Program-made: the position numbers and the translations under genes
Notes under the pieces: model-generated
Told to the model about the DNA's origin: nothing
What the model saw: the letters and a program-made list of their open reading frames with translations, nothing else
Databases searched by the model: none
Origin: Amedibacterium intestinale
GTDB lineage: Bacteria > Bacillota_I > Bacilli_A > Erysipelotrichales > Erysipelotrichaceae
Direction: 5' to 3'
Assembly (NCBI RefSeq): GCF_010537335.1
Contig: NZ_AP019711.1
Coordinates: 1,488,001-1,552,000 of the forward strand
DNA length: 64,000 bases
Shown here: positions 34,371 through 44,316 of the stretch, in pieces
Numbering within the stretch: position 1 is the stretch's first letter
Layout: every line of letters starts with the position of its first letter

Positions 34371-35369
34371 TTACCATAACATATCTGCTTTTTCTAACAA
34401 TACACAGGCATCTCCCCCGCATACCATTCCTTCTTTGGCTGCATCTTCATTCGATAATGAAAAATACATAACTTGTGATGTATCTAAACTTTGAAATAAA
34501 AGTTCTGCCTGTTTTTGCACTGCATATTCCAAATTTCCTCCACCAACACTTCCCTCAATATGTCCATCTTTAAAAATCAGCATCTTGCTTCCCATTTCTC
34601 TTGGAGTAGAACCATGATGATATAAAATAGTCGCCAGGATACAATCCTTTTCCACTTTTTTCCAAACACTTTCTGTTGTGGATTGTGGACGTAACTGCGC
34701 TCTTTTCTGAATCAATTCTGCCACGATACTTATTGCAATTTCAGCAGGTGTATCCGATTGAATAGCAATTCCGATTGGGGCATGCACCTCATCCAGCTTT
34801 TCTTTTTCATATCCCTGCATCAGCAAATGCTCCCTAATGATATTGTTTTTTCTTTTTGAACCAATCATCCCTACATAAGCATAGGAAAGCTGCAGCACTT
34901 CTTTCAAACACTTTTCATCATTCAAATGTCCTCTTGTCACAAGTACAAAATATGCATCTTTTTGAAAATGATAACAAGAAAACAGCTCATCAAAAGGCAT
35001 GCATAGGACTTCTTCTGCCCATGGAAAACGATGGGAATCTGCAAACTCTTTTCGATCATCAAAGACATGAACTTCAAAATCACACATTTGTGCCATCTGT
35101 GCCAAGAAAAGCGCAATCGTTCCTCCACCCATAATATATAACGGTGTTTTGGGAAGTACACATTCTAACATATAAGAAGTATCTCCATCTTTCCAATAGG
35201 CACTTTTCTTCTCATGAAAAAGTTCTTTTATATGTTCACTCTGTAAAAAGGAAGGAAGTTCTTCTGCCTTTTCCACAAACCAGCATCTTTTTTGTTTTGT
35301 ATCATCCAATTCATGCAGTGCAAACATCGTCACACCTTTTTTAATTTGTTCTTGCATTTTCTCTAACAT
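34371..35369 (-). CDS. XdhC/CoxI-family maturation factor with swapped domain order
   Basis: 332 residues. The Rossmann-type XdhC_C part comes first: GGGTIA (81-86), VFDDRKEFA, YVGMIGSKRK (165-174), HAPIGIAIQSDTPAEIAISI (196-215). The XdhC_CoxI part follows: ATILYHHGSTPREMGSKMLI (246-265), GSVGGGNLE, MVCGGDACVLL. In ordinary XdhC the order is reversed. XdhC proteins bind cofactor and help insert its sulfido (or here possibly selenido) ligand into molybdenum hydroxylases. AGGAGGG is six bases before the ATG. Confidence 0.9.
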   Translation of the reverse strand: MLEKMQEQIKKGVTMFALHELDDTKQKRCWFVEKAEELPSFLQSEHIKELFHEKKSAYWKDGDTSYMLECVLPKTPLYIMGGGTIALFLAQMAQMCDFEVHVFDDRKEFADSHRFPWAEEVLCMPFDELFSCYHFQKDAYFVLVTRGHLNDEKCLKEVLQLSYAYVGMIGSKRKNNIIREHLLMQGYEKEKLDEVHAPIGIAIQSDTPAEIAISIVAELIQKRAQLRPQSTTESVWKKVEKDCILATILYHHGSTPREMGSKMLIFKDGHIEGSVGGGNLEYAVQKQAELLFQSLDTSQVMYFSLSNEDAAKEGMVCGGDACVLLEKADMLW

Positions 35370-35380
35370 ACGCATCCCTC

Positions 35381-35608
35381 CTACAACAAAATTTCTACAA
35401 CCTGTTCATATACGACTGATTCCTTTGAAAGATAATCCAGCAGTTCCATTTTTAAAGACAAAGGAGATTTCCATGCTAATCCACACCCTGATGATAACGA
35501 TGTCGGTAAAGGAATCAGCCTTCCTTCTATAGGACAATTTGCCTCAAAACGCATTGCATCATTTGTTGTAGAAAAACTTACAATCAGCCATGTTTGTTTT
35601 ACTCGCAT
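35381..35608 (-). CDS. DUF3343 putative Se/S carrier protein
   Basis: 75 residues. The motif IPLPTSLSSGCGLAWKSP carries the conserved Cys of the DUF3343 family, proposed to carry sulfur or selenium in selenium-metabolism clusters. The ATG lies inside the end of the cysteine desulfurase gene (10-base overlap) with GGAGG just upstream, so the two are probably made together. Confidence 0.85.
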   Translation of the reverse strand: MRVKQTWLIVSFSTTNDAMRFEANCPIEGRLIPLPTSLSSGCGLAWKSPLSLKMELLDYLSKESVVYEQVVEILL

Positions 35609-36726
35609 ACTTCCTCCATAATTTCCTGTAATGCCTTCAGCGCAATATCGACTTCTTCTTTTGTATTGTCTTTTGAAAAAGAAAACCGTAATAACCCACA
35701 TGTTTCTGTATGCAGCTGTTTATGCAGCAAAGGTGCACAATGAATTCCACCTCTTACGCATATATCATAGTTCTGTGAAAGAAGATCCATCGCTTCCTCA
35801 CTTGCTATTCCATGTAAGCGCAAGGAAACAAGCGCACATCGATTTGTATTTTCTTCACATAAGATTTCCACATTGGAAATCTGTTTCACCTTTTCTATAA
35901 AATATGTACAAATACGTTGTTCCTGTTTCTTGTTTTCTTTACTTTCTTCTTTTAATGCCGCCTGCAAGGATGCAATCAGTTCTATCGGCAAAGTCCCAGC
36001 TTCCAAGTGTTCCGGAAGATTTTTTGGCTGCCTTTTTTCAAAGGATGAAAATCCACTTCCTCCACTTAATAAAGGATCGATAGCATATGCCTGTTTCATA
36101 ACGATAGCACCTATTCCTCTTGGCGTACGCAGCCCTTTATGTCCACTAAAACATAAAATATCAATTCCCATTTCGTTCATGTTAATATCCATATGTCCCA
36201 CTGCCTGTGCTGCATCAACGATAACAAGCATTCCATACGCATGTGCAATTTCCGCAATCTGTTTTACTGGCTGTATCACTCCAAATACATTGGAAACCAA
36301 TGTCATGATCATTGCTTTCGTATTGGGCTTTCTCTTGGAAATGAATTCCTCTATATCAATTGTTCCATCTTTCTTAAAAGAAAGAATATCCACTTCTACC
36401 CCTTGTTTTTCCATCTCATACAAAGGACGCAAGATGGAATTATGTTCCAATGCTGTTGTAAGAATATGATCACCTTTATGAAACATTCCTTTGATGATGA
36501 TATTGAAAGCCATAGTCGTTCCACTTGTAAACACAACTTCTCCATTTTCCGCATGAACGTATTTTTTTATATCTTCTCTTGTCTGATAAAGCATTCGTGA
36601 TGCCTGCAAGGAAGCTTCATAACTCCCTCTGCCTGCATTGGCATACGTATTTGCGGCATAAACAAAAGCATCCAGTGTTGCCTTTGACTTTGGAAAGGAA
36701 GTAGCCGCATGATCAAAATATATCAT
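35599..36726 (-). CDS. Cysteine desulfurase family protein (selenium cluster type)
   Basis: 375-residue class V aminotransferase fold. The PLP lysine is K197 in FSGHKGLRTPRG and the catalytic cysteine C330 in GGIHCAPLLH; N-terminal YFDHAATSFPK is typical. In this context it probably releases S or Se from cysteine or selenocysteine to DUF3343/YedF carriers rather than serving iron-sulfur synthesis; that is inference. GAGGG precedes the ATG. Confidence 0.92.
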   Translation of the reverse strand: MIYFDHAATSFPKSKATLDAFVYAANTYANAGRGSYEASLQASRMLYQTREDIKKYVHAENGEVVFTSGTTMAFNIIIKGMFHKGDHILTTALEHNSILRPLYEMEKQGVEVDILSFKKDGTIDIEEFISKRKPNTKAMIMTLVSNVFGVIQPVKQIAEIAHAYGMLVIVDAAQAVGHMDINMNEMGIDILCFSGHKGLRTPRGIGAIVMKQAYAIDPLLSGGSGFSSFEKRQPKNLPEHLEAGTLPIELIASLQAALKEESKENKKQEQRICTYFIEKVKQISNVEILCEENTNRCALVSLRLHGIASEEAMDLLSQNYDICVRGGIHCAPLLHKQLHTETCGLLRFSFSKDNTKEEVDIALKALQEIMEEVCE

Positions 36727-36762
36727 TTTATTCCCTCTTTTCTATATACATCGAAAAACTGT

Positions 36763-36788
36763 AAAAAACTCACGGGATTCATGAGTTT
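36763..36788 (-). terminator. Terminator of selD-yedF-yqeB
   Basis: AAACTCA/TGAGTTT hairpin with T6 tail on the minus strand, between yqeB and the cysteine desulfurase gene. Confidence 0.75.
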
Positions 36789-36813
36789 CTTTCACTTCTT
36801 ATATCTTATATTC

Positions 36814-37602
36814 TTAAAGATTATGCAAATGTAAAATAGCTTCTACTACTCCACCAGCAATACAGCGTGCTTTATCAGAAATCGTTGTACAGTTTTCTAC
36901 CTGTTCCTTTCGAGGATCAATATCTGCCATTTTCAATCCTTTCCATACAGAAAAACCATCCGGAAGAATTCCTCGTAAAACACCACTTAAACTTGCTTCT
37001 ACACATACATTTCCAACCATCGCAATACACTGCCCTTTTTCTACGATATCACCGATTTTTGCCTTGCAATGTAAAATTCCTGTTTCCGGGGCATGAATAA
37101 CTCTTTCTTTTCCATATCCGCCAATCACTCCTGGTATTCCTGTATTCACAATGGCTTTTCCTTCATAATATACAACACCTAAAGAATGTCCACGTTTTGT
37201 TTCCACAACAGCATGAACATCTTTTCCTGCTTCAAATCCAGGACCTAAACCAATAACAATTTTTGCCATATCGATTCTTGTTCCCAAGTTTTTTTTCGCC
37301 AAGATGGCATCCACGACAACATCTGGATGAAGTTTCGAAATGCTTTTTCCATCTGGATCAACAAGCAAAGCAATTTTCTTATCGCTTAAAATTTTTTCTA
37401 CTTCCTGTATACATTCTGCTTTTACACACCATACATTTTCTACACTGGCTTGCCCATGATATACCGCTTCACTAAAAGATACATAACGACGAATCGATGT
37501 CGGTTTTTCACATTCTAAAAGAATGACTTCAAAACCGCATTGAAATAGCTTGTACGCTGTTCCACTTGCTAAATCACCGCCACCTCTTACAATTACTCTC
37601 AT
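36814..37602 (-). CDS. yqeB: YqeB, selenium-dependent molybdenum hydroxylase accessory protein
   Basis: 262 residues. N-terminal dinucleotide-like [19 protein letters not shown], then VDPDGKSI, DAILAKKNLGT, IGLGPGFEAG and GVIGGYGKERVIHAP match the YqeB family, found with SelD in organisms that have selenium-dependent molybdenum hydroxylases. It overlaps yedF by four bases (ATGA). Confidence 0.93.
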   Translation of the reverse strand: MRVIVRGGGDLASGTAYKLFQCGFEVILLECEKPTSIRRYVSFSEAVYHGQASVENVWCVKAECIQEVEKILSDKKIALLVDPDGKSISKLHPDVVVDAILAKKNLGTRIDMAKIVIGLGPGFEAGKDVHAVVETKRGHSLGVVYYEGKAIVNTGIPGVIGGYGKERVIHAPETGILHCKAKIGDIVEKGQCIAMVGNVCVEASLSGVLRGILPDGFSVWKGLKMADIDPRKEQVENCTTISDKARCIAGGVVEAILHLHNL

Positions 37603-38198
37603 GGACGAATCACTCCACTAGCCAGCATTTGTCTTTCCACAATTTCATACATATTGGTAACTTGACCAATAGCTACTTCATCAACAAGTCCATAATGAGA
37701 CAGACAGGTACCACAGCTTAAAATTTCAACCCCTAAAGATTCCAGTGTTTTCAAATCCTCTAATACAGCAGAGCCTTTACAGGCAAGTTTTAATCCTCCA
37801 TTATAGAAAATAACACAGGAAGGTAAAACATCCATCTGTGTGAGTGCATAGATAAATCCTTTCATCAATACGTTTCCCAAAACATCATCTCCCTGTCCCA
37901 TGACTTCTGAAGAAATCACAACAATTTTCTTAGACAATGTATCTTTTTGACACACAACAGGTTCTTCTATTATATTTTCACTTTGTTCTTCCTCTTTTGT
38001 AAGATTCACTACAAAAACATCTTCCTTTTTTTCACTATGCATTTGATAATTCTTTTGTTTTGCCAGTTTCATAAGATTTTGTACTGCAATCTCATTATCC
38101 ACAACAATTTCAACTGCCTTTTCCTCTTTCATTGCATCTTTTGCAAGTATCACAGGAATCGGACATTGTTTTCCTCTGGCATCAATGATTTTTTTCAT
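37599..38198 (-). CDS. yedF: YedF-type selenium metabolism sulfurtransferase
   Basis: 199 residues in two domains: an N-terminal TusA/SirA-like domain with the active C12-P13 ([11 protein letters not shown]) and a C-terminal DsrE-like domain with [20 protein letters not shown] and CGTCLSHYG. Likely carries S or Se between the desulfurase, SelD and the cofactor. Overlaps selD by four bases. Confidence 0.93.
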   Translation of the reverse strand: MKKIIDARGKQCPIPVILAKDAMKEEKAVEIVVDNEIAVQNLMKLAKQKNYQMHSEKKEDVFVVNLTKEEEQSENIIEEPVVCQKDTLSKKIVVISSEVMGQGDDVLGNVLMKGFIYALTQMDVLPSCVIFYNGGLKLACKGSAVLEDLKTLESLGVEILSCGTCLSHYGLVDEVAIGQVTNMYEIVERQMLASGVIRP

Positions 38199-39226
38199 TC
38201 CAATTCTCCCTTCACATAAATTTCATAAGGCTGTTTCTTTTCAATTCTTCCTACAATGTTACATGATTCCTGCATAATTTGAAGTTCTTCTAACAAACTT
38301 TGCGCATCTTCTTTTGAAACACTTATTAACAGCCCTCCACTTGTCTGTGGATCAAACAAAATTTCCTCCATCGCAAAATCCACATTTTCAAAATGAACCT
38401 TGCCCTCTAAAAAGTTTCGATTTTTTTGTCCGGCTGCCGTAATATAAAACTCCTCTGCATACCCATGAACATTTGGCAACAAAGGAAGTTTACCTGCATC
38501 AACATGCGCACTGTATGCACCATCCAGCATTTCATGCAAATGCCCTAAAAAGCCAAAACCTGTCACATCTGTACAGGCATGTACATGATATTTTTTCATT
38601 ATTTCACTCGCATAGCGATTTAAGGTTGTCATAGAATGAATCATTTTCTGATAGGCATCATCATCTAATGCCCCCATACGATGGGCACTCAATAAAATTC
38701 CTACTCCCAGCGGCTTACTTAGAATTAATACATCTCCTTCTTTTACACCGCAGTTTTGATAAATATGATTGGGATGTATGGTGCCAGTTACACTTAACCC
38801 ATACAAAACATCCTCTCCCTGAATGGAATGACCTCCAGCAAGCACACCACCAGCTTCTTCTACTTTAGAAGCACCTCCCATTAAGATTTCTCCTAAAATA
38901 TTTAAGTCCTCTTTTTCAGGAAAGCTAACAATGTTTAAAGCACTAATCACTTCTCCTCCCATTGCATATATATCACTTAATGCATTTGTTGCCGCAATCT
39001 GTCCAAAGGTATACGGATCTTCTACCATGGCAGGGAAAAAATCAAGCGTTGATACGATTGCCAGATCTTCACGAAGCTGATAAACTGCAGCATCATCCTT
39101 TGATGCATACCCTACCAAAAGATGCTCATCTATTTTTCTTGGAAGTTTTGAAAGTACATGATCAAGTGCATGGGCACCAAGTTTTGCACTGCATCCTCCA
39201 CTTTTACAAAACAATTTCTTTTCCAC
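38195..39226 (-). CDS. selD: Selenide, water dikinase
   Basis: 343 residues. It makes selenophosphate from selenide and [12 protein letters not shown] carries C12 (codon TGC) at the position that is Cys or Sec in Sel[32 protein letters not shown] and [10 protein letters not shown] follow the family. A GTG start at 39226 is chosen because GGTGAT lies just upstream; alternative TTG/GTG codons exist four codons earlier. No selA, selB or tRNA-Sec is in the window, fitting an orphan SelD that feeds a molybdenum hydroxylase. Confidence 0.94.
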   Translation of the reverse strand: MEKKLFCKSGGCSAKLGAHALDHVLSKLPRKIDEHLLVGYASKDDAAVYQLREDLAIVSTLDFFPAMVEDPYTFGQIAATNALSDIYAMGGEVISALNIVSFPEKEDLNILGEILMGGASKVEEAGGVLAGGHSIQGEDVLYGLSVTGTIHPNHIYQNCGVKEGDVLILSKPLGVGILLSAHRMGALDDDAYQKMIHSMTTLNRYASEIMKKYHVHACTDVTGFGFLGHLHEMLDGAYSAHVDAGKLPLLPNVHGYAEEFYITAAGQKNRNFLEGKVHFENVDFAMEEILFDPQTSGGLLISVSKEDAQSLLEELQIMQESCNIVGRIEKKQPYEIYVKGELE

Positions 39227-39254
39227 ATATATCACCAAATTTCTACATCTATAT

Positions 39255-39283
39255 TTTACAATATTTTTTGTTTATTTTATACT
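39255..39283 (+). promoter_or_regulatory. Promoter of yqeC
   Basis: TTTACA (39255-39260), 17 bases, TATACT (39278-39283), in the short divergent gap with selD. Confidence 0.7.
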
Positions 39284-39302
39284 ATTTTCAGGAAGTGATA
39301 CC

Positions 39303-40010
39303 ATGAATACCATACAACTTATCATCGATCAAGAAAAGCTTCAAAAACAGCACTGCATTTCTGTAATTGGAGGAGGTGGAAAAACCTCTTTCTGTTTTGC
39401 GCTAGGTGATAAATTCTCTAAACAGGAAAAAACGATCGTAACAACAACGACACACATGTTATATCCAAAACATCTAACAAGCAAGCAAATCAGTCTAAGC
39501 GAAGACATCAGGGAAATACAATCAAAACTTTCTTCTAATCTTTTATTCCTTGCGAAACCTTATCAAGGTAAAAAACTGCAATCGGTATCATCTGAAGTTT
39601 TATCAGCAGCTTTATCTTGTTGCGATAAAATGATCATAGAAGCAGATGGCTCCAGACAATATCCATTAAAATTCGAAAAAGAAAACGAACCAGCAGTTCC
39701 CTCTTTTTGTGAATGTGTCATCCAAATCGTAGGAGCTAGTGCCTTTCATAAAAAAGCATGTGAAACCATTCATCGCTATCCTTTGGCAAAACAGCATTTT
39801 CAATGGAAAGAAGACACTAGAGTTGATGTTTCTCTTATGGCACAGCTTATCACCTATAACTTTAACAAAACACACGCACAGCAAAAAATCGTTATCATCA
39901 ACCAGATGGATACAGTTACTGACAAACATTTGCTGGCACCCCTAAAACAAATCCTTCCTTATCCTGTATACTTTTTCTCTCTACTAAATGATATCGTATA
40001 TAAAATGTAA
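39303..40010 (+). CDS. yqeC: YqeC, putative selenium-dependent hydroxylase accessory protein
   Basis: 235 residues. A P-loop-like CISVIGGGGKTSFCFALG (18-35), TTTTHMLYP and EADGSRQYPLKF mark the YqeC family that accompanies YqeB and SelD. AGGAAG precedes the ATG. It is divergent from selD but belongs to the same pathway. Confidence 0.92.
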   Translation: MNTIQLIIDQEKLQKQHCISVIGGGGKTSFCFALGDKFSKQEKTIVTTTTHMLYPKHLTSKQISLSEDIREIQSKLSSNLLFLAKPYQGKKLQSVSSEVLSAALSCCDKMIIEADGSRQYPLKFEKENEPAVPSFCECVIQIVGASAFHKKACETIHRYPLAKQHFQWKEDTRVDVSLMAQLITYNFNKTHAQQKIVIINQMDTVTDKHLLAPLKQILPYPVYFFSLLNDIVYKM

Positions 40011-40098
40011 TCTTTTATTGTAAAAAAGCAAACTCCATACTAAAATATAAAACGATTAAAAAAAGTATATGTAAGATTTATGGAGGATCACTATAGAA

Positions 40099-41286
40099 AT
40101 GTTAAATAGTAAAAATAAAACTCATAAACGTTTTAAAATTCTTATCGCAGGCTTCGCTGTCCTTGCCCTTCTTTTATTTTTGACAATTGCAAACTGGACA
40201 CGTATACAATTAGGATATAAAGGATATCCTGCACAGGAACGAAAAATTTTACTTTCTTTAAGCGATGATGAAATCAAAGAATATTTAGATTATGATAAAG
40301 TTATTGATTTATCAAAATGGAATGCATTCCCTAATGAAAAACATTATTTGGATTATGACCTTTTAGTAAGCAGTAACAAAAACACAGAAGAAATCATCTC
40401 TTATGTAGATACCTTCTATAAAAAGGATTATAAAGATTTAAGTGCACTTGGTTATCAAAAAGAAAATTTACGTTTTTTGATGCAGAAGCTATCTTTATCT
40501 GAGTTTCAAATAGTAATCCAAAACAAACTTACATGGGAACAAATCAACCCTTATTTTGCAGTTCAGGGATATATCGTAAAAGATTTTCCTGCCTATATCA
40601 AATCAAAAAAATCTCCAAAAGATGCTGTTATGCAGATTTCTTATCGTATGATTGATACAAGAAACAAAGCAGATAGAAAATATGCAATTAAAGATCCATC
40701 ACACATAACAACACTTATTAAAAAAGGATTTTATATTCCAGAAAGCTATGTTCCAGAAAATCTTGTAGAAGTCAACATTCCCAATGCCCCTGACAACACC
40801 AACAGTCAAATGCGAAAAGATGCGGCAGATGCTTTAGAAAATATGTATAAAGATGCACAAAAACAGGAATTGCACCTTGTAATCAACAGTGCTTATCGTT
40901 CTTATGAGGAACAAAAGAAGATATATGATGAATATTTCCGTATTTATGATTCTGTGACTGCTTCAAAGCTTGTCGCAATTCCTGGCTGCAGTGAACATCA
41001 GTTAGGTTTAAGTGTAGACTTAACAAGCCAAAATGTTCTTGATGGAACCTATAGTTTGTTTGGTAATACACCAGAATATCAATGGGTAATCAATCATGCA
41101 CATGAATATGGCTTTATTCTTCGCTATCCTAAAGATAAAACAAACATCACAGGAACTGCAAATGAGCCATGGCATTTTCGATATGTAGGAAAAAAAGCCG
41201 CCAGGGAAATGTACGAAAAAAACTTAACATTAGAAGAATATACCCTAAAACATGGATTTTCGTATCCTGTAACTTTACTTGAATAA
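40099..41286 (+). CDS. VanY-type D-alanyl-D-alanine carboxypeptidase
   Basis: 395 residues: N-terminal membrane anchor (about 12-30), a helical region, then an M15B zinc peptidase domain. SAYRSYEEQ, SEHQLGLSVD (zinc His and Asp near 300-307) and EPWHFRY (zinc His near 355) are intact. It trims stem peptides of peptidoglycan outside the membrane. GGAGG is about 12 bases before the ATG. No vanH/A/X genes nearby, so housekeeping cell-wall remodelling rather than glycopeptide resistance. Confidence 0.92.
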   Translation: MLNSKNKTHKRFKILIAGFAVLALLLFLTIANWTRIQLGYKGYPAQERKILLSLSDDEIKEYLDYDKVIDLSKWNAFPNEKHYLDYDLLVSSNKNTEEIISYVDTFYKKDYKDLSALGYQKENLRFLMQKLSLSEFQIVIQNKLTWEQINPYFAVQGYIVKDFPAYIKSKKSPKDAVMQISYRMIDTRNKADRKYAIKDPSHITTLIKKGFYIPESYVPENLVEVNIPNAPDNTNSQMRKDAADALENMYKDAQKQELHLVINSAYRSYEEQKKIYDEYFRIYDSVTASKLVAIPGCSEHQLGLSVDLTSQNVLDGTYSLFGNTPEYQWVINHAHEYGFILRYPKDKTNITGTANEPWHFRYVGKKAAREMYEKNLTLEEYTLKHGFSYPVTLLE

Positions 41287-41292
41287 AAGAAA

Positions 41293-41345
41293 GTCTTTCT
41301 TCCTAAAACTCCTGTTAACACAGATTTTAGAGAGAAAGACCTTTT
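41293..41345. terminator. Bidirectional terminator between carboxypeptidase and brnQ
   Basis: Long stem GTCTTTCTTCCTAAAA/TTTTAGAGAGAAAGAC (two mismatches) with CTTTTATTAT on the plus side and T-rich sequence on the minus side. Confidence 0.8.
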
Positions 41346-41359
41346 ATTATATTAGAATC

Positions 41360-42697
41360 CTATATATTTTCATTTTTCTTATTCATTGGCCAAAATGGCA
41401 AGAATCCAATGAAAGCACCTATAACAGCAGGTATGATCCACCCAAGTCCCAGACTATAGAAAGGAAGATAATCATGAAACAAAGATGTTATCCCAAAACT
41501 AACACCGGCACTTTCCAGTGCACTTACAAAGGAAGCAAGAAAAGCCATGAACATTCCGCCAACATATACCATTCTTCTATGTCCAATATATTTTTTCATA
41601 AACGATAATAGAATCAACACAACACTTATTGGATAAATCATCATCAAGACCGGTAAAGAAATAGTTATCAATTGAGATAAACCAACATTGCTGATAACAA
41701 AACTAAATATACAAACAGCTGCCGCAATCTTTTTATAAGAAACAGATGGAAACAATTCTTTAAAATAATCTGAAAATGCAGTTGTCAAACCAATGGAAGT
41801 TGTTAAACAAGCCAAAAGAACCGCAATACCAAGAATCACTCCCCCAACATTTCCAAACAAACTGCTTGTCAATGCATGTAACAATGCACCTCCATTGGAA
41901 AAAGAAGTAGATGTAATAGCTCCTGCATAAGTAAGCATAAAATATACCACTGCTAAAAAGAAAGCTGCACCAAGTCCACTAAAAATCGTATACTTTACAA
42001 TACTTTTTTTATCGGTAATTCCATAACTTCGAATCGCATTGATCACAATGATTGCAAATGCCAAACCTGCAGGTCCATCCAATGCGTTATATCCTTCTAT
42101 CATTCCTTTAAAAAAAGGAATAGAAACATAATCCTGTTGAGGAGCACCAATTGTTCCATACTGTATCATTTCTGAATTTACTGGATTTGTAAAAATACAG
42201 CCAACAAAAATCATAACAATGCTAATCAGCAAAATAGGTGTCATATATTTCCCTACAACATCTACAACTTTGTTTGGATTGCTGCTCAAATAATACGTAA
42301 GCAAAAAGAAACCTGCTGTAAAAAGCAAGGAAAAGATCCATGCATTATGCTGTGGCACATAAGGAAGCAATGCAAGTTCAAAAGAAACACTTCCTGTTCT
42401 TGGCAAAGCAAACAATGGCCCTATCAACAGATATACCCCAACAGAAAGTACCACCGCAAACTTTTTACTTACAAGTCTTCCTAAATCACTCATAGAATTT
42501 CCAACAAGGACAACCCCAATCATTCCTAAAATCGCAATTCCTGCATCCGTCACAAGAAATCCAGCCAATGCATGAATAAAATTTGTACCAGCCAATTGTC
42601 CCATAGCAGGTGGAAAAATCATATTCCCTGCCCCAAAGAAAATCGCAAACAAAGTCAGTGAAACAGAAAGAAGCTGCTTAGCATTTAATTTTCCCAT
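41360..42697 (-). CDS. brnQ: Branched-chain amino acid transporter, BrnQ family
   Basis: 445 residues and about 12 membrane segments. LTLFAIFFGAGNMIFPP near the N-terminus and LPRTGSVSFELALLP are BrnQ signatures. It imports Leu, Ile and Val by cation symport. The ATG at 42697 has GGGGAG six bases upstream. Monocistronic. Confidence 0.95.
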   Translation of the reverse strand: MGKLNAKQLLSVSLTLFAIFFGAGNMIFPPAMGQLAGTNFIHALAGFLVTDAGIAILGMIGVVLVGNSMSDLGRLVSKKFAVVLSVGVYLLIGPLFALPRTGSVSFELALLPYVPQHNAWIFSLLFTAGFFLLTYYLSSNPNKVVDVVGKYMTPILLISIVMIFVGCIFTNPVNSEMIQYGTIGAPQQDYVSIPFFKGMIEGYNALDGPAGLAFAIIVINAIRSYGITDKKSIVKYTIFSGLGAAFFLAVVYFMLTYAGAITSTSFSNGGALLHALTSSLFGNVGGVILGIAVLLACLTTSIGLTTAFSDYFKELFPSVSYKKIAAAVCIFSFVISNVGLSQLITISLPVLMMIYPISVVLILLSFMKKYIGHRRMVYVGGMFMAFLASFVSALESAGVSFGITSLFHDYLPFYSLGLGWIIPAVIGAFIGFLPFWPMNKKNENI

Positions 42698-42863
42698 ATA
42701 AAACTCCCCTTTTCTTAAATTGTTATCAATCATAACGTATTCTTTTAAGAAATACAATAATATTTAAAAAGATTTAGAAATTGTTACAGCATTCGTAAAC
42801 ACACATTCTTTTTCGTTTCTATACACAAAACATTCTCTATCTTATTATGCCATCATCACTTGT

Positions 42864-42893
42864 TAAAAAGCCACAAGCAAGACCTTGTGACTT
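42864..42893 (-). terminator. Terminator of the polysaccharide deacetylase gene
   Basis: AAGTCACAAG/CTTGTGGCTT hairpin with T5 tail on the minus strand. Confidence 0.85.
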
Positions 42894-42901
42894 CTTTCTC
42901 T

Positions 42902-44125
42902 TTATTGAATAGATGCGATAAAAGATTCCAGTGAAGCATCTCCTAAAACACGAACTCTTTTCAAAGATGTAGGATCATCCCCTTTAAATACTTTTCCATA
43001 CTCCGTACTAAAAGAACATAAGATATTCGCATCCTTTACTGCCTGTTTGGCATCTTCTGTTACATCTCCATATGGATACGCAAAAGCCTCTGTATTCTGA
43101 ACGATAGTTTGTGCCTTTACTAAATCATCTTTGATTTCATCTTTTGTTAAAGCACTAATAATACCCCCATGTCCAATTGTTCCTCCACCAATATGCATAT
43201 TATAAGAATGAGACTGAAAACTAATATACTCACTTGCATACTTTTTCACTTTCTCTTCCCCATTTTTAGAAGCAATTATATAGGATGTAGCAGGTACTTG
43301 ATATTTCTCCAACAATGGAATTCCATACTCCAAAAAACCTTTTTGCCCATCATCAAAAGTTAAAATAATACTTTTTTCAGGTAAGTCTATTTCTCCCTTA
43401 ATATATGCATATAATTCCTTATAAGAAGGAAAATAATAATTTTGAGAAGTTAAATATGCTAATTGATCTTCTAAATCTGTATCTAACAAATAGTTAGTAT
43501 TGATATTTTCAGGTACATCCTCTTTTGTATATACATAATGATACATCATGACAGGAACTCCATTTACATTCTCTTTAAAATCTTTTTCAGAGACAACCTG
43601 TACGATTCTTTTTCTGGAACACTCTACCCCCTGTTTGTTTTTCACTTTATAAACAACTTCATATTTTCCAGGTTTGCTAGTATCCACATTCCCTTCTATT
43701 TTTACTTTATCTGTAAGATTTCCTTCTATTTTATCAATCGCATGACATCCAGACTCAATATATTTTTGATTCTGTTTCACATAAGTATGTGCAGAACCAT
43801 TTAAATTCATTACAATTTGTTTATTATCCAGAACTTCCACTGTGCGTGTTACCTTTTGTTTCTTATATGTATAACGAAGCTTGTATGTTCCTGATTTTGT
43901 CGTATCTACTTTTCCTTCCATCTCTGCTTCAGGAATATTTACACCAAGCTCTTGATAAGCAGAATCTAGCATAAGTAGCTGTTTTTCATTCCCCACCAAT
44001 TCTAACGGCTTAGAATTATCCATAACATAAGAAATGCCCTTTACAATTCCAAAAGCAAGCAAACATATTAAAATCAAACCAGTAACAATTACCAGCAGCA
44101 AACGCTTTTTATTTATTTTTCTCAT
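42902..44125 (-). CDS. Membrane-anchored polysaccharide deacetylase with two Ig-like repeats
   Basis: 407 residues: membrane anchor (about 8-33), two DUF5011-like Ig repeats (about 40-98 with VDTTKSGTYKLRYTY and 103-178 with VDTSKPGKYEVVYKV), and a CE4 deacetylase domain with TFDDGQ (256-261) and metal ligands H306 and H311 in SHSYNMH. It probably deacetylates a cell-wall or surface glycan. The repeats may place the enzyme away from the membrane. Confidence 0.9.
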   Translation of the reverse strand: MRKINKKRLLLVIVTGLILICLLAFGIVKGISYVMDNSKPLELVGNEKQLLMLDSAYQELGVNIPEAEMEGKVDTTKSGTYKLRYTYKKQKVTRTVEVLDNKQIVMNLNGSAHTYVKQNQKYIESGCHAIDKIEGNLTDKVKIEGNVDTSKPGKYEVVYKVKNKQGVECSRKRIVQVVSEKDFKENVNGVPVMMYHYVYTKEDVPENINTNYLLDTDLEDQLAYLTSQNYYFPSYKELYAYIKGEIDLPEKSIILTFDDGQKGFLEYGIPLLEKYQVPATSYIIASKNGEEKVKKYASEYISFQSHSYNMHIGGGTIGHGGIISALTKDEIKDDLVKAQTIVQNTEAFAYPYGDVTEDAKQAVKDANILCSFSTEYGKVFKGDDPTSLKRVRVLGDASLESFIASIQ

Positions 44126-44237
44126 ACATCTTCCTCTTTCATTATCTTCACAACAGAACTAGTGTAACATTTTAGGTTATATGTGTCGAGATATAATTCA
44201 AACTATACTACCCATGACACTTCCCTGCTTCTATACA

Positions 44238-44286
44238 AATAAAAAGTATGAAACATACGCTCATTGCAGTGTACTTCATACTTTTT
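44238..44286 (-). terminator. Terminator of the surface protein gene
   Basis: Perfect 12-base arms AAAAAGTATGAA/TTCATACTTTTT, 31 bases beyond the stop codon, symmetrical enough to work in both directions. Confidence 0.85.
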
Positions 44287-44316
44287 AATAATTCTATTAC
44301 AAACAAGGAAAACAAA

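Noticed and set aside
38195-39226. SelD as a selenoprotein with in-frame TGA
   Set aside because: The active-site codon is TGC (Cys, residue 12); no internal TGA is read through.
40099-41286. Vancomycin resistance vanY
   Set aside because: No vanR/S/H/A/X genes are nearby and the protein fits general D,D-carboxypeptidases.
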